From: Athalassotoga sp049965695
GTDB lineage: Bacteria; Thermotogota; Thermotogae; Mesoaciditogales; Mesoaciditogaceae
Direction of reading: 5' to 3'
Assembly: GCF_049965695.1 (NCBI RefSeq)
Contig: NZ_JBMFWB010000023.1
Span: 1 to 28,889 of the forward strand
Length of the DNA stretch: 28,889 nucleotides
The notes under the pieces are model-generated. The model was not told the origin of the DNA and made no database searches. It worked only from the letters and a program-made list of their open reading frames with translations. Each line of letters starts with the position of its first letter. Position 1 is the stretch's first letter. Of the stretch, positions 1-7,933 are shown piece after piece. A program made the translations under genes and the position numbers.

Positions 1-310
1 CAAGTGCAACACCTTGACCGTCGTTGCTGCTATAATTTGCCGCATTACCAATGACGAGAGCATAACTTGAATTTACGATTTCACCGCTGAGAAGATTTCC
101 GGAAGCGCCGCAGAATGTCGCATCGTAAGCCGTTGCGGTTGCAACGTAACCTGGAACGACGTAAATGTTCGACACAACCTGTAAAGATGCCTGCGAGCAT
201 GTCGCACCCGTTGTTATAGGTCCATTACCCGTTGTAGAAATGGTTCCGGCCAAAGCCATTACACCTAACGCCAACATCGCAATTACACTAAGAATAAGAA
301 CTTTTTTCAT
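1..310 (-). CDS. Secreted protein of unknown function, N-terminal part (cut by window edge)
   Basis: The reading frame begins at an ATG (308-310, minus strand) preceded by a strong ribosome binding site (GGGAGGTAAC) and stays open to the window edge, giving 103 residues. Residues 1-22 form a typical signal peptide: MKK, then a hydrophobic stretch ending in MALAG, with likely cleavage after the Ala. The mature part is rich in Thr, Ser, Asn, Gly and Val, has two Cys residues (in ATCSQ and TFCGA), and looks like a beta-rich exported protein. I do not recognise the family, and the missing C-terminus prevents a better call. It is transcribed away from the regulator gene at 812, so the roughly 500 bases between them must hold both promoters. 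That it is a real, exported product is well supported; its role is unknown. Confidence 0.75.
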   Translation of the reverse strand, partial: MKKVLILSVIAMLALGVMALAGTISTTGNGPITTGATCSQASLQVVSNIYVVPGYVATATAYDATFCGASGNLLSGEIVNSSYALVIGNAANYSSNDGQGVAL

Positions 311-811
311 ACTTGTTACCTCCCTTTGAGAATTTTGAATTTTTTCATGAAATTTCAGTTCATAAAACTACCGAAAACGATGTGAAACCCGACTATGAAT
401 TCCCTCCCAAAATGACTTTCCTTTTCCTCTCACGCCCTCTCACAAGAATTTTTTTACCGTATACCAGAGATAAAAGTTTCTTCATCATAACTGCGTCAAC
501 TTATATTAGCAAGATGCGTGCCAAAGTTTTGGGATGCCAAAAATTTTATTTTTTTATGGCAAAGGCATTAAAGAATTTAGCAGTTAAGCCAAATGTTTGA
601 GAGATGTTTGATGTTAGAATTTAGGAACTGGCAAGACATCTGAGGATCGATTGTTCCAGCCGTGTCGCGTCAGTTCCCGTAAGATCGCAAAGATCCCAGA
701 TTACATGAGATTTTTTTGATAAAATTTTATGGCATGAAGTCTGCTATAATAAAAAATGTAGGGGTTCGGAAATGGTAGGGTAAGAAACAAAGACGCAGAA
801 TGGAGGTGCCC
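311..811. other. Divergent intergenic region with a possible structured RNA or leader
   Basis: No credible gene is present. A weak frame at 313-600 (+) has no ribosome binding site and biased, low-complexity composition. Visible elements are a 10-bp palindrome TGAAATTTCA (348-357) in the leader of the leftward gene, a pair of complementary 7-mers GGAACTG (624-630) and CAGTTCC (671-677) enclosing GACA (635-638) and TGTC (663-666), a small GATC-GCAAA-GATC hairpin just after, and a TATAAT box at 745-750 for the rightward regulator. The nested pairings suggest a folded RNA, but I cannot match them to a known riboswitch class. Confidence 0.4.
745..750 (+). promoter_or_regulatory. -10 box upstream of the degenerate NtrC-like gene
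   Basis: A perfect TATAAT lies about 60 bases before the start codon at 812. No good -35 is present at the usual distance. A TTGATA at 716-721 would need a 23-bp spacer, so the promoter may be activator-dependent or weak. Confidence 0.45.
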
Positions 812-1975
812 ATGAGAGCATACTTTTTAGGCTTCAACTTCAAAGACTCAATAGAAGTCAAGATGAGATCTGCTGAGATCCACAAAATAAGCACGCTTTC
901 TCAGTTGAAAAGAATCGGAGAAGAGAAAGTACTTTGCATAAACGGGGCATCTGATAGTTCTATCGACAGGGCACGGGTCGGATCTATTGCTCAGGAAGCG
1001 AAGGATGAAAAAACACATGTCGTTGTCGTGAGAGATGACAAAGATCATTTCAAAGAGTTTGAGCGGGAGATGGCATTCATAGACGGACCAAGTCTCAAGT
1101 CCAGCGAGATAGTTGCAAACTTCGTGAGCATGGTAAGGTCTTCAATGCAGAAATTCGTTGGCGAGAGCAGAGAGATAATGGAGTTAAAGTCGAAGATATT
1201 TAACGCCTGTTTTTCGGATAGAAACTTTTTTATAACGGGAGAAAGCGGAAGCGGAAAGCATTTGCTCGCAGAGGTTGTCCATGGCGCCGGTTTGAGGTCC
1301 GGAGGGCCTTTTATTTTGTTTCGCGATGAATATGATTTAAAAACGACTTTATCCGATTTAGATGAAGGACACCTTTTTATAGAAGAGTTGAATTCGATTT
1401 CACAGGGAAACCAAAAAACGATATGTGACTTTTTTGGCAAAAGAAATCCGGATTTGAGGATCATATCTTCGACAAGAAATACGGAAAAAGATTACGGTTT
1501 TACGTGCCTTAACGAAGTGGTGCTTAAGATCCCGCCGCTGAGAGATAGAAAGTCAGATGTACCGGTGCTAACGGATTATTTCATAAAAAGTGCCGGTTAC
1601 GATTGTCATTTTGAAGAACTTCCACTTGAGATGCAGGACAGACTTTTGGGATACAGTTATCCCGGAAATGTAAGAGAGTTAAGGGATATAATCAACGATT
1701 ACTTGTTCAACGACCATTCGGAAAAAATTTTTCAGAATATATTCATATCTAATTTTATATCAAGCATCATCTTTGAAATCATGGATAAAAGCAAATCGAC
1801 CACTTTGGATGGATTAAAAGCGGAGATAAGTAAATGGTTCAGCGACAATTACGTTAAAGGCTTGCTTAAGAATTTCAAATGGGATGAGGATAAATTTTCA
1901 AATATCTTTGGATATTTTGTCAATAATTTGAAAATTTTAACTGAAAAGCGTGGCATTTCGAAATTCAAGTTTTGA
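812..1975 (+). CDS. Degenerate NtrC-like AAA+ regulator without the GAFTGA loop
   Basis: The start is ATG 812, which has GGAGGTG (803-809) in front of it; an in-frame ATG at 800 lies upstream of that site and is unlikely. The 387-residue product matches the next gene along its length. It has an N-terminal receiver-like domain (about residues 1-110), then an AAA+ domain with an intact Walker A (GESGSGKH) and a Walker B-like LFIEEL, and the PGNVREL sensor II. The segment carrying ELFGHxxGAFTGA in sigma-54 activators is deleted, the arginine-finger segment is missing, and the C-terminal Fis-like helix-turn-helix is eroded (FKWDEDKFSNIFGYF). From family knowledge such a protein could bind nucleotide but not remodel sigma-54 RNA polymerase. 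It may act through its intact paralog downstream or be a decaying duplicate; the frame is still clean over its whole length. Confidence 0.8.
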   Translation: MRAYFLGFNFKDSIEVKMRSAEIHKISTLSQLKRIGEEKVLCINGASDSSIDRARVGSIAQEAKDEKTHVVVVRDDKDHFKEFEREMAFIDGPSLKSSEIVANFVSMVRSSMQKFVGESREIMELKSKIFNACFSDRNFFITGESGSGKHLLAEVVHGAGLRSGGPFILFRDEYDLKTTLSDLDEGHLFIEELNSISQGNQKTICDFFGKRNPDLRIISSTRNTEKDYGFTCLNEVVLKIPPLRDRKSDVPVLTDYFIKSAGYDCHFEELPLEMQDRLLGYSYPGNVRELRDIINDYLFNDHSEKIFQNIFISNFISSIIFEIMDKSKSTTLDGLKAEISKWFSDNYVKGLLKNFKWDEDKFSNIFGYFVNNLKILTEKRGISKFKF

Positions 1976-2025
1976 ATAATTTTAACTCTTCCATCTTCTT
2001 GTTTAATTACCGTTAAAAAATATGA

Positions 2026-2031
2026 TATAAT
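2026..2031 (+). promoter_or_regulatory. -10 box of the intact NtrC-like gene
   Basis: TATAAT is found about 45 bases before ATG 2075, with TTTAAT (2002-2007) as a plausible -35 at an 18-bp spacing. The intact regulator therefore seems to have its own sigma-70-type promoter separate from its paralog. Confidence 0.5.
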
Positions 2032-2074
2032 AAAAAGTCCTACCAAAAGATTTTAAACCCGTGGGGGTGAGAAG

Positions 2075-3427
2075 ATGGAACTCCTTTTTGTTGGTTTTTC
2101 TTCGATAGATCTTGTGAAAAAGATAAGCAAGTCCGATCACATAGTCGAGTGTATGGATATAAGCAAAATCGACAACTACATAGATAACCAAAGAAGAATT
2201 TTGTTTATAAACGCTTCAAGCGACGGCAAAGTAGACAGGAGCAAGGTTGGTAATTTTATAAGAAGCGTGAAGAAAACCTTCTCGACAAAGATCGTCGTTG
2301 TCACCGATGAGTCTAAAATCCACCAAAACATTTCTTACGGCACGGTGAACTTATACAAGCAACCGAATGAAACCGGCGAAAAAGTTTGCATCGATTTTGG
2401 TCAGACGGTAAAAAATGCGCTTGATTCGATTGTCGGAAACAGTTCTCACATCAAAGAGGTAAGGACAAAAGTATTTGACATGATCTTTTCAGACCCTCAT
2501 GTTTTGATACTCGGAGAGACAGGGACGGGCAAAAATTTGCTTGCCAACGCAATTCACAAAGCAAGCATGAGAAATAAGATACCCATGATCTCCCTCAACA
2601 TCACAACGTTGCCGGAATCTCTGCTTGAAAGCGAGTTGTTCGGGCACACAAAAGGTGCTTACACCGGAGCGGATGCGGCAAGAGAAGGGCTTATAGGGCA
2701 GGCAGATAAGAGCCATTTTTTCCTCGATGAGATCGGAGAACTTTCGGTTGAGATTCAGACAAAACTTCTCAACGTTATAGAAGACGGAAAATATTACGTC
2801 GTGGGAGGATCCGGCTCAAGAGAGATTGACATAAAATTCATATCCGCGACAAACAGGGAAAGTTATTTCTTAAGAAGAGATCTGCTTTTTAGACTTTCGG
2901 AGGAAACGATAGAATTGCTTCCTTTGAGAAGCAGAAAGGAAGATATTCCGCCGCTTGTCGATTTTTTCTTCAATCAACTTGATTACGAAATCAAATTTTC
3001 CGATCTTCCGGAGGAGGTACAAAACAAGTTGATAGCCTACAGTTATCCCGGAAACGTCAGAGAACTTCAGAATATAATAAAAAGATACGCATCAAGCAAC
3101 ACACTCGATTTGACAACGCATACGATGGATACATCTGTGACAAAGCACTTTTCAAACGGCAACGAGTACAGGTTCATAGACAATGCCATAAACGAAATCG
3201 TCGAATCAACGATAAAAAACAAGACAATTCTCCCGCTTTTGGATTTTAAAGAAAAAATTTCTTCAAAGTTTGAGATGGAGTATGTAAGCCACGTTTTAAG
3301 AAATTTCAAATGGGACAAACAATCTGTGGCAACTCAACTGGGGATATCTTACAGATATCTGAACAAACTCATAACAAAGTACAGCATGGACAGACGCGCA
3401 AAATCAAACAAGGACGATAAATCGTAA
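2075..3427 (+). CDS. Sigma-54-dependent transcriptional activator (NtrC family)
   Basis: ATG 2075 follows a good ribosome binding site (GGGGGTGAG). The 450-residue protein has an N-terminal receiver-like domain (about 1-115) without a clear phosphoacceptor pattern, then a complete sigma-54 interaction AAA+ domain: Walker A GETGTGKN, the sigma-54 contact loop as GAYTGA within ELFGHTKGAYTGAD, Walker B FFLDEIGEL, sensor I SATN, arginine finger RRDLLFRL and sensor II PGNVREL. The C-terminus carries a Fis-like helix-turn-helix (FKWDKQSVATQLGISYRYL). By family knowledge it should bind upstream enhancers and use ATP to open sigma-54 promoters. Its targets are not evident, and I saw no convincing -24/-12 promoter nearby. 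The degenerate copy immediately upstream shares the same domain order, so the pair arose by tandem duplication. Confidence 0.88.
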   Translation: MELLFVGFSSIDLVKKISKSDHIVECMDISKIDNYIDNQRRILFINASSDGKVDRSKVGNFIRSVKKTFSTKIVVVTDESKIHQNISYGTVNLYKQPNETGEKVCIDFGQTVKNALDSIVGNSSHIKEVRTKVFDMIFSDPHVLILGETGTGKNLLANAIHKASMRNKIPMISLNITTLPESLLESELFGHTKGAYTGADAAREGLIGQADKSHFFLDEIGELSVEIQTKLLNVIEDGKYYVVGGSGSREIDIKFISATNRESYFLRRDLLFRLSEETIELLPLRSRKEDIPPLVDFFFNQLDYEIKFSDLPEEVQNKLIAYSYPGNVRELQNIIKRYASSNTLDLTTHTMDTSVTKHFSNGNEYRFIDNAINEIVESTIKNKTILPLLDFKEKISSKFEMEYVSHVLRNFKWDKQSVATQLGISYRYLNKLITKYSMDRRAKSNKDDKS

Positions 3428-3453
3428 AAAAGACGATTCCTCATCCCATGCGG

Positions 3454-3482
3454 TTGATCACCTATTCAAAAGGTGATATAAT
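3454..3482 (+). promoter_or_regulatory. Strong promoter with internal operator-like palindrome for the SDR-suf operon
   Basis: TTGATC (3454-3459) and TATAAT (3477-3482) are separated by exactly 17 bases. Between and overlapping them lies a perfect inverted repeat ATCACCT (3457-3463), 7-base spacer, AGGTGAT (3471-3477). A dimeric repressor bound there would block RNA polymerase directly. The arrangement is seen in the sequence; the identity of the regulator is unknown. Confidence 0.7.
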
Positions 3483-3511
3483 TTGTATAGATTAAAAAGA
3501 AGGTGGACAGT

Positions 3512-4243
3512 TTGAACTTCAAAGACAAGGTCGTACTCATAACGGGCGCGGCATCTGGTATAGGGTTTGCGACCGCGAAAAAATTCATAGAAGCCGGATC
3601 CGTTGTCGCGGGATGCGATGTGAACGCGGAAAAACTGGAAGAATCAAGGCGCTTGTTAGGCGCCAAGTTTAGAACTTACGTCATGGATGTTACCGATACT
3701 CAAAAAGTCAAATCAGTTGTTGATGATATAGCAAAAGATTTTGGTCATATCGATGTGCTGGTTAACAACGCCGGCGCCGTTAAAGATAAACCTTTGCTTG
3801 AAAACACCGAAGAGGATTTTGATTTCACAGTGAACGTTAATCTTAAAGGCACCTACAACGTAACTCAGGCCGTCATGAAGTACATGGTGAAGCAAAATGC
3901 CGGAAATGTCGTGAACGTTTCTTCGATTGTCGGAGTCTATGGAAGTGTGGGGCAGAGTGCTTATTCTTCATCCAAAGCGGGCGTTAATGTGCTTGCGAAG
4001 GTGTGGGCAAAGGAATTTGCACGGTACGGTATTCGCGTCAATTCGATAGCCCCAGGATATGTTAGAACACCGTTAACAGCCAATTTGTCGAAAGAGAAGA
4101 TAGATGAGATAAAGTCTAAAACGGCACTTGGAAGATTTGCCGAGCCCGTAGAGATAGCAAATGTGATAATCTTTCTGGCATCAGATGAGGCATCTTACCT
4201 CACCGGTCAGATAATAGGCGTTGACGGCGGAATGATCATGTGA
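3512..4243 (+). CDS. Short-chain dehydrogenase/reductase (FabG-like)
   Basis: A classical SDR of 243 residues: nucleotide-binding motif TGAASGIG near the N-terminus, NNAG, the active-site Ser in the NVSSIVG segment, YSSSK as the YxxxK catalytic pair, PGYVRT, and the typical VDGG C-terminus. TTG 3512 is preferred because AAGGTGG sits about six bases upstream; a GTG start at 3503 would place the start inside that site. The family reduces or oxidises keto or hydroxy groups with NAD(P)H; FabG (3-oxoacyl-ACP reductase) is the nearest well-known type, but substrate cannot be read from sequence. It is the first gene of an operon with the SufC- and SufB-like genes (13-base gap, then a 4-base overlap), an unusual partnership that may only reflect co-expression. 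Confidence 0.85.
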   Translation: MNFKDKVVLITGAASGIGFATAKKFIEAGSVVAGCDVNAEKLEESRRLLGAKFRTYVMDVTDTQKVKSVVDDIAKDFGHIDVLVNNAGAVKDKPLLENTEEDFDFTVNVNLKGTYNVTQAVMKYMVKQNAGNVVNVSSIVGVYGSVGQSAYSSSKAGVNVLAKVWAKEFARYGIRVNSIAPGYVRTPLTANLSKEKIDEIKSKTALGRFAEPVEIANVIIFLASDEASYLTGQIIGVDGGMIM

Positions 4244-4256
4244 AGGTGAGGAGAAG

Positions 4257-4991
4257 ATGCTTGAATTAAAAAATATTTCTCTTGAACTCGGCGAAAAACC
4301 GATTCTCAAGAAATTGAACATGAAGTTTGAAGCAGGAAAGCGTTACACGATTCTCGGAAATAACGGAACGGGAAAGTCGACCGTTGCCAACGTCATAATG
4401 GGAGTCGAAGGATACAAGCCGCAATCGGGCAAGATTTATCTCGACGGCCAGGATATCACGGATTTGAGTATAAGCCAGAGGGCACAACTTGGCATAACGA
4501 TAGCCTTTCAGGAAAACGTGAGGTTTGAAGGGATAAAGATTTACGATTATCTCACGCTCGGAGGAAAGATCAAAAAAAGTCTCGATGATGTGAAAAAAGC
4601 GCTTAAAATTGTCGGCCTGGGAGAAGATTACGTCAAGCGTTACGTTGACTCGTCTCTAAGCGGAGGAGAAAGAAAAAGGGTTGAACTTGCCTCCGTCTAC
4701 ATGATCGATCCGAAATACGTGATTTTGGACGAGCCGGATTCAGGCATAGACATGATGTCCATAGATACGATAAACATGTTCATAAATCAATTAAGAGAGA
4801 AGAATGCCACGGTGATAACCATAACCCACCGTGAGGAAATCGCCATAGATTGTGATTATTCATATCTTATATGCTCGGGTATCGTTTTTAAAGAAGGCAA
4901 GCCTGCGGAGATATCCGAATATTACAAATCGATGTGCGACGCCTGCGAGCATCCGAATGAAATTCAACTTATAAGAGATGAGGTCATATGA
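4257..4991 (+). CDS. sufC: SufC-like Fe-S cluster assembly ATPase
   Basis: A 244-residue ABC-type ATPase with Walker A GNNGTGKST, signature LSGGERKRVELA, Walker B YVILDEPDSGID and H-loop THR, and no membrane segments. The DEPDSGID pattern and the immediate SufB-like neighbour point to SufC rather than a transporter subunit. In the SUF system SufC hydrolyses ATP to drive conformational change of the SufB scaffold during iron-sulfur cluster assembly in the cytosol. Its stop codon overlaps the start of the next gene (ATGA), so the two are translationally coupled. No cysteine desulfurase (sufS) or sufU is in the window, consistent with a minimal two-gene SUF-type locus, although those genes could lie elsewhere. 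Confidence 0.88.
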   Translation: MLELKNISLELGEKPILKKLNMKFEAGKRYTILGNNGTGKSTVANVIMGVEGYKPQSGKIYLDGQDITDLSISQRAQLGITIAFQENVRFEGIKIYDYLTLGGKIKKSLDDVKKALKIVGLGEDYVKRYVDSSLSGGERKRVELASVYMIDPKYVILDEPDSGIDMMSIDTINMFINQLREKNATVITITHREEIAIDCDYSYLICSGIVFKEGKPAEISEYYKSMCDACEHPNEIQLIRDEVI

Positions 4992-5947
4992 GAATAGCAC
5001 CCGATTATTCAAAAGAGTTTGAAAAGTTGGCCGAGGCTTACGAAAAAAGCGGCGGCGATACGTCTAACTTGCTCGACAAGCGTGTTGCCTCCATAATCAT
5101 AAGCGGCGATAAGGTTATAGGGCTAAACAACGTCGATGGAGTTGAAATAGAGGCCGGAAAACAGGAATTAGGCGTGTGGGCAAAGATAAAGATTTCAAAG
5201 GGCAAAAAGATCCCCATGCCAATCCATCTTTGCACAGGCTTTCTTGGCAAAGAAGGAGAACAAAGGGTTAATTTCGAGTTCATAGTGGAAGAGGGCGCAA
5301 CTGTCAATTTCATATCCCACTGTTCTTTCCCGTGGTCTACTAAACTCACGCACAAGATGACCGCCATAGTCAGAATCGGAAAGAATGCCACGATGACCTA
5401 TGCTGACGCGCATTTCCATTCCGAAGAGGGTGGAGTTACAGTCATCTCGGACACACATGCCATCGTTGAAGAGAACGGAAAGTACAAAAACTCTTTCGAA
5501 TTGACAAGAACGCGTGTGGGAAAACTCGTCGTCAAGATGGATGTGGATTTAAAGGATGGGGCAATCGCCGATCTCGAAAGCAAAGTGCGTGGCCGTGCCG
5601 ACGACGATATATCTATAAAAGAAAGTTTAGGACTTAACGGCAAAGAGGCACACGGCATAGCAAAAAGCACAATAGTCGCCACCGAAAAGACGCATGCAAG
5701 GATAGTAAACGAAGCCTTCGGTAACGCGCCTTATTCAAGGGGGCACATAGAATGCACTGAAATAACAAAAGGTGCGGATGTTGACGTTGCAACCTTGCCG
5801 GTTTTAAAAGTTACAAACGATCTTTCGGAATTGACACATGAAGCCTCTATCGGGCGTATAAATTCAAGGCAACTCGATACCATGATGGCAAAGGGTATGA
5901 CCGAAGAAGAAGCCACCGAATTCATAATAAAGGGCATGCTCAGTTGA
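4988..5947 (+). CDS. sufB: Short SufB/SufD-like scaffold protein
   Basis: The 319-residue product has the SufBD beta-helix character and a conserved C-terminus (LTHEASIGRINSRQL followed by the GMTEEEATEFIIKGML helix). E. coli SufB is about 495 and SufD about 423 residues, so this is a short form resembling the ancestral-type SmsB scaffolds paired with one SufC. Cys residues occur in HLCTG, SHCSF and HIECTE, and the His of THEAS is kept; these are candidate cluster ligands. The start overlaps the sufC stop. The final codons (Leu-Ser-stop) lie in the left copy of the 27-bp direct repeat that bounds the restriction-modification island, so the gene remained intact after that insertion. Family assignment is firm; the SmsB-type label is an inference from length and gene context. 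Confidence 0.83.
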   Translation: MRIAPDYSKEFEKLAEAYEKSGGDTSNLLDKRVASIIISGDKVIGLNNVDGVEIEAGKQELGVWAKIKISKGKKIPMPIHLCTGFLGKEGEQRVNFEFIVEEGATVNFISHCSFPWSTKLTHKMTAIVRIGKNATMTYADAHFHSEEGGVTVISDTHAIVEENGKYKNSFELTRTRVGKLVVKMDVDLKDGAIADLESKVRGRADDDISIKESLGLNGKEAHGIAKSTIVATEKTHARIVNEAFGNAPYSRGHIECTEITKGADVDVATLPVLKVTNDLSELTHEASIGRINSRQLDTMMAKGMTEEEATEFIIKGMLS

Positions 5948-5966
5948 TGAGTATGACCTTTTTTCC
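5940..5966 (+). repeat. Left 27-bp direct repeat of the restriction-modification island
   Basis: It is identical to 9017-9043, begins TCAGTTGATGAG and ends in six T then CC. It contains the stop codon of the sufB-like gene (TGA 5945-5947). The flanking bases differ from the right copy on both sides, which fixes the length at 27. Confidence 0.93.
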
Positions 5967-5972
5967 GCGACG

Positions 5973-7820
5973 TTAAATAGTTTTTACATAATCAGAGAGC
6001 AATTTGTTCGGCAAACGGTATAGATTCCATATATATTCTTCAAACTCATTATCATTCATAAGTAACAGATCATTTTTGTTTTCGCTGAAATTTGGAATTG
6101 AGAATTTTTCTATGTATTTTTTTTGATAACATTTATAACCTCCCGACAAATTTTCACTTGTAAGAGATATGTAGTATTCCATGACTTTCGAATTAAGAAT
6201 TCTTAGAATGATTTTGATATCGGTAGTTGTCATTATTTTATTTTTCAGATCATCAAACATGGGGATTGTGTCTCTAAGAGAAGTCGAAGATCTGTTCTTT
6301 GTTTTAAAAATTAAGCCATAGCCATTGCAAAAAAGCCTTTCTGGCATCCAATCAATGAAAAAAGACGGTTTTTTACTAAAAGTGGGAGTAAGTATCTTAA
6401 TGCCTTCTGCATCAAGGCTTTGATTTCTACCGTACGCATACCATGCTTCATACCTTTTTTTGCCTTTATCTCTTTTCATCAATTCCGCTTCTACACTTTT
6501 AAAATAAGATAAAGTGAAAGGGAATTTTGATTCCATTTGCGATTCAGATATAACCGAAATTCCATTTTCTTTTTTTTGATAAGGGAAGATTACCCCTAAA
6601 TTTTCTGTTTTATTGCTAATTTTCATAAGTGGTCTAACGATTTGTGTCTCGATCAAGTAATCCTGGTTTTCATATTTCTTGATGAAATAGCCGTTTTTAC
6701 GTTTCGTTAAATCAACAATGAACAATTTGTCTCTCAAAGTCGCTATGCCTGCCGCAAGATCACAAATGTGGTCGATCCTTTCACCGGCATTTTCAATCTT
6801 ATTTATATCTTGATGTTCTCTTCTCGTTAATATATGCCATATCTTATCAGATGTGTTTATCGTGGCCTCGTCATATTTGGAATCGAAAATGTTTTCTAAA
6901 TTTGGTTTAAATAATTTTACAGGCGCATATTGTTTGTTTTTAGAAACAATGATTATGCAGGAATAAACAGAAGCATTAAACATTTTTTTATCATCAAAAT
7001 CCACAATAGATTCTATTTGAAAATTATCTTTAAGCCAATCACGGAATTTCCATGCGCTTTTTGAAGTAAAAAGTCCATTTGAAATTATAAATCCAAGTTT
7101 TCCATTTTTTTGTAAATTTCTTAGAAAAACTTCCATAAAAGCCATGTATAAATTATATGTTCCTGAAGTTTTAGATACATTTTTTGACAACCATTCTCTA
7201 TAATCTTCGCTCAAAAATTGCCATTTCACGTAAGGGGGATTCCCAATTATATATTTGAAATTTTTTAGATCGAGTTTTAAAGCATCACCTTGAACAACAT
7301 TTTTTACTTCCATTTCTCCAACCATTTCTCCAAAAGCATATGAAGTTAAGATCAAGCCAAGTTTCGTGGCAAAAACGTATTCTTCAACGATGTCAACGCC
7401 AAAAAGTATGTTTTCGATAACATAAGTAGGACTCAAATGAAAATTTTTTACGATATAATTCAAAATTCTACGCATAAAAACACCGCTTCCAGTTGATGGA
7501 TCGAGAACGAATTCTCCTGAATATTCATTTCCTATTGTCAACTTGATTATGTAATCGGCAATTTTTTCAGGAGTAAATTCTATTCCAAGTGTTTTTTGTT
7601 TTCCGATTTTCATATTTCTCCAGAAGTTATCAAAATTCTTGAAAAATTCATCTTGATTTGCTTTTTTGTTTTCGAAGTCAATTTTCAAGTCAATATCTTT
7701 TAAAGATTCAATTATAATTTTATTTTTAAGGGCATTTTCAAAATGTTCTCTATTACGAGCATTAGACGCCAGAAAATCCATTATGTGCAAAGCAAGTTCG
7801 TTACTTACAAAATTGGACAT
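5973..7820 (-). CDS. N6-adenine DNA methyltransferase (gamma class, Eco57I/TaqI-like)
   Basis: A 615-residue protein with methyltransferase motifs in gamma-class order: motif X around EFTPEKIADYI (81-91), AdoMet-binding motif I LDPSTGSGVF (106-115), motif II around GVDIVEEY (141-148), motif III GDA (178-180) and catalytic motif IV NPPY (194-197), followed by KLGFIISNGLF. The long C-terminal half is expected to be the target recognition domain, as in TaqI/Eco57I-type enzymes. It should methylate adenine in the site recognised by the partner endonuclease; the recognition sequence cannot be deduced. It is divergent from the controller and endonuclease genes, and its stop codon is only six bases inside the left direct repeat, so the cassette is compact. 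An endonuclease fused to the methylase (type IIG) seems unlikely because I see no extra nuclease domain. Confidence 0.88.
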   Translation of the reverse strand: MSNFVSNELALHIMDFLASNARNREHFENALKNKIIIESLKDIDLKIDFENKKANQDEFFKNFDNFWRNMKIGKQKTLGIEFTPEKIADYIIKLTIGNEYSGEFVLDPSTGSGVFMRRILNYIVKNFHLSPTYVIENILFGVDIVEEYVFATKLGLILTSYAFGEMVGEMEVKNVVQGDALKLDLKNFKYIIGNPPYVKWQFLSEDYREWLSKNVSKTSGTYNLYMAFMEVFLRNLQKNGKLGFIISNGLFTSKSAWKFRDWLKDNFQIESIVDFDDKKMFNASVYSCIIIVSKNKQYAPVKLFKPNLENIFDSKYDEATINTSDKIWHILTRREHQDINKIENAGERIDHICDLAAGIATLRDKLFIVDLTKRKNGYFIKKYENQDYLIETQIVRPLMKISNKTENLGVIFPYQKKENGISVISESQMESKFPFTLSYFKSVEAELMKRDKGKKRYEAWYAYGRNQSLDAEGIKILTPTFSKKPSFFIDWMPERLFCNGYGLIFKTKNRSSTSLRDTIPMFDDLKNKIMTTTDIKIILRILNSKVMEYYISLTSENLSGGYKCYQKKYIEKFSIPNFSENKNDLLLMNDNEFEEYIWNLYRLPNKLLSDYVKTI

Positions 7821-7840
7821 ATACTCACCATCCCAAAGCG

Positions 7841-7867
7841 ATTATAGCACATGTATCATTGCGTCAA
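7841..7867 (-). promoter_or_regulatory. Promoter of the methyltransferase gene
   Basis: On the minus strand TTGACG (7862-7867) is followed after 15 bases by TGCTATAAT, an extended -10 with TATAAT at 7841-7846. The ATG lies about 20 bases further. The -35 sits inside the palindrome at 7858-7873, so a protein bound there would switch this promoter off. Confidence 0.6.
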
Positions 7868-7873
7868 CGCAAT
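7858..7873. promoter_or_regulatory. Palindromic operator (candidate controller-protein box)
   Basis: ATTGCGT-CA-ACGCAAT is a perfect 7-bp inverted repeat between the divergent methyltransferase and controller genes and overlaps the -35 of the former. Controller proteins of type II systems bind palindromes at this location to time endonuclease expression. Assignment to this controller is an inference from position and symmetry. Confidence 0.55.
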
Positions 7874-7933
7874 TATCATTCAAGATGTTTTATGACAAAA
7901 TATAAAAGCATAGTTCATCATGGAGGCTGCAAA

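Noticed and set aside
313..600. Open frame of 95 codons before the regulator pair
   Set aside because: It has no ribosome binding site, an Phe/Leu-rich low-complexity composition, and it overlaps the leader and promoter region of the leftward secreted protein gene.
5038..5937. Several minus-strand frames inside the sufB-like gene
   Set aside because: They are antisense to a well-supported gene, lack ribosome binding sites and show no family features.
5973..7820. Single-chain type IIG restriction-methylation enzyme
   Set aside because: The methyltransferase has no visible nuclease domain before motif X, and a separate candidate endonuclease lies in the same island.
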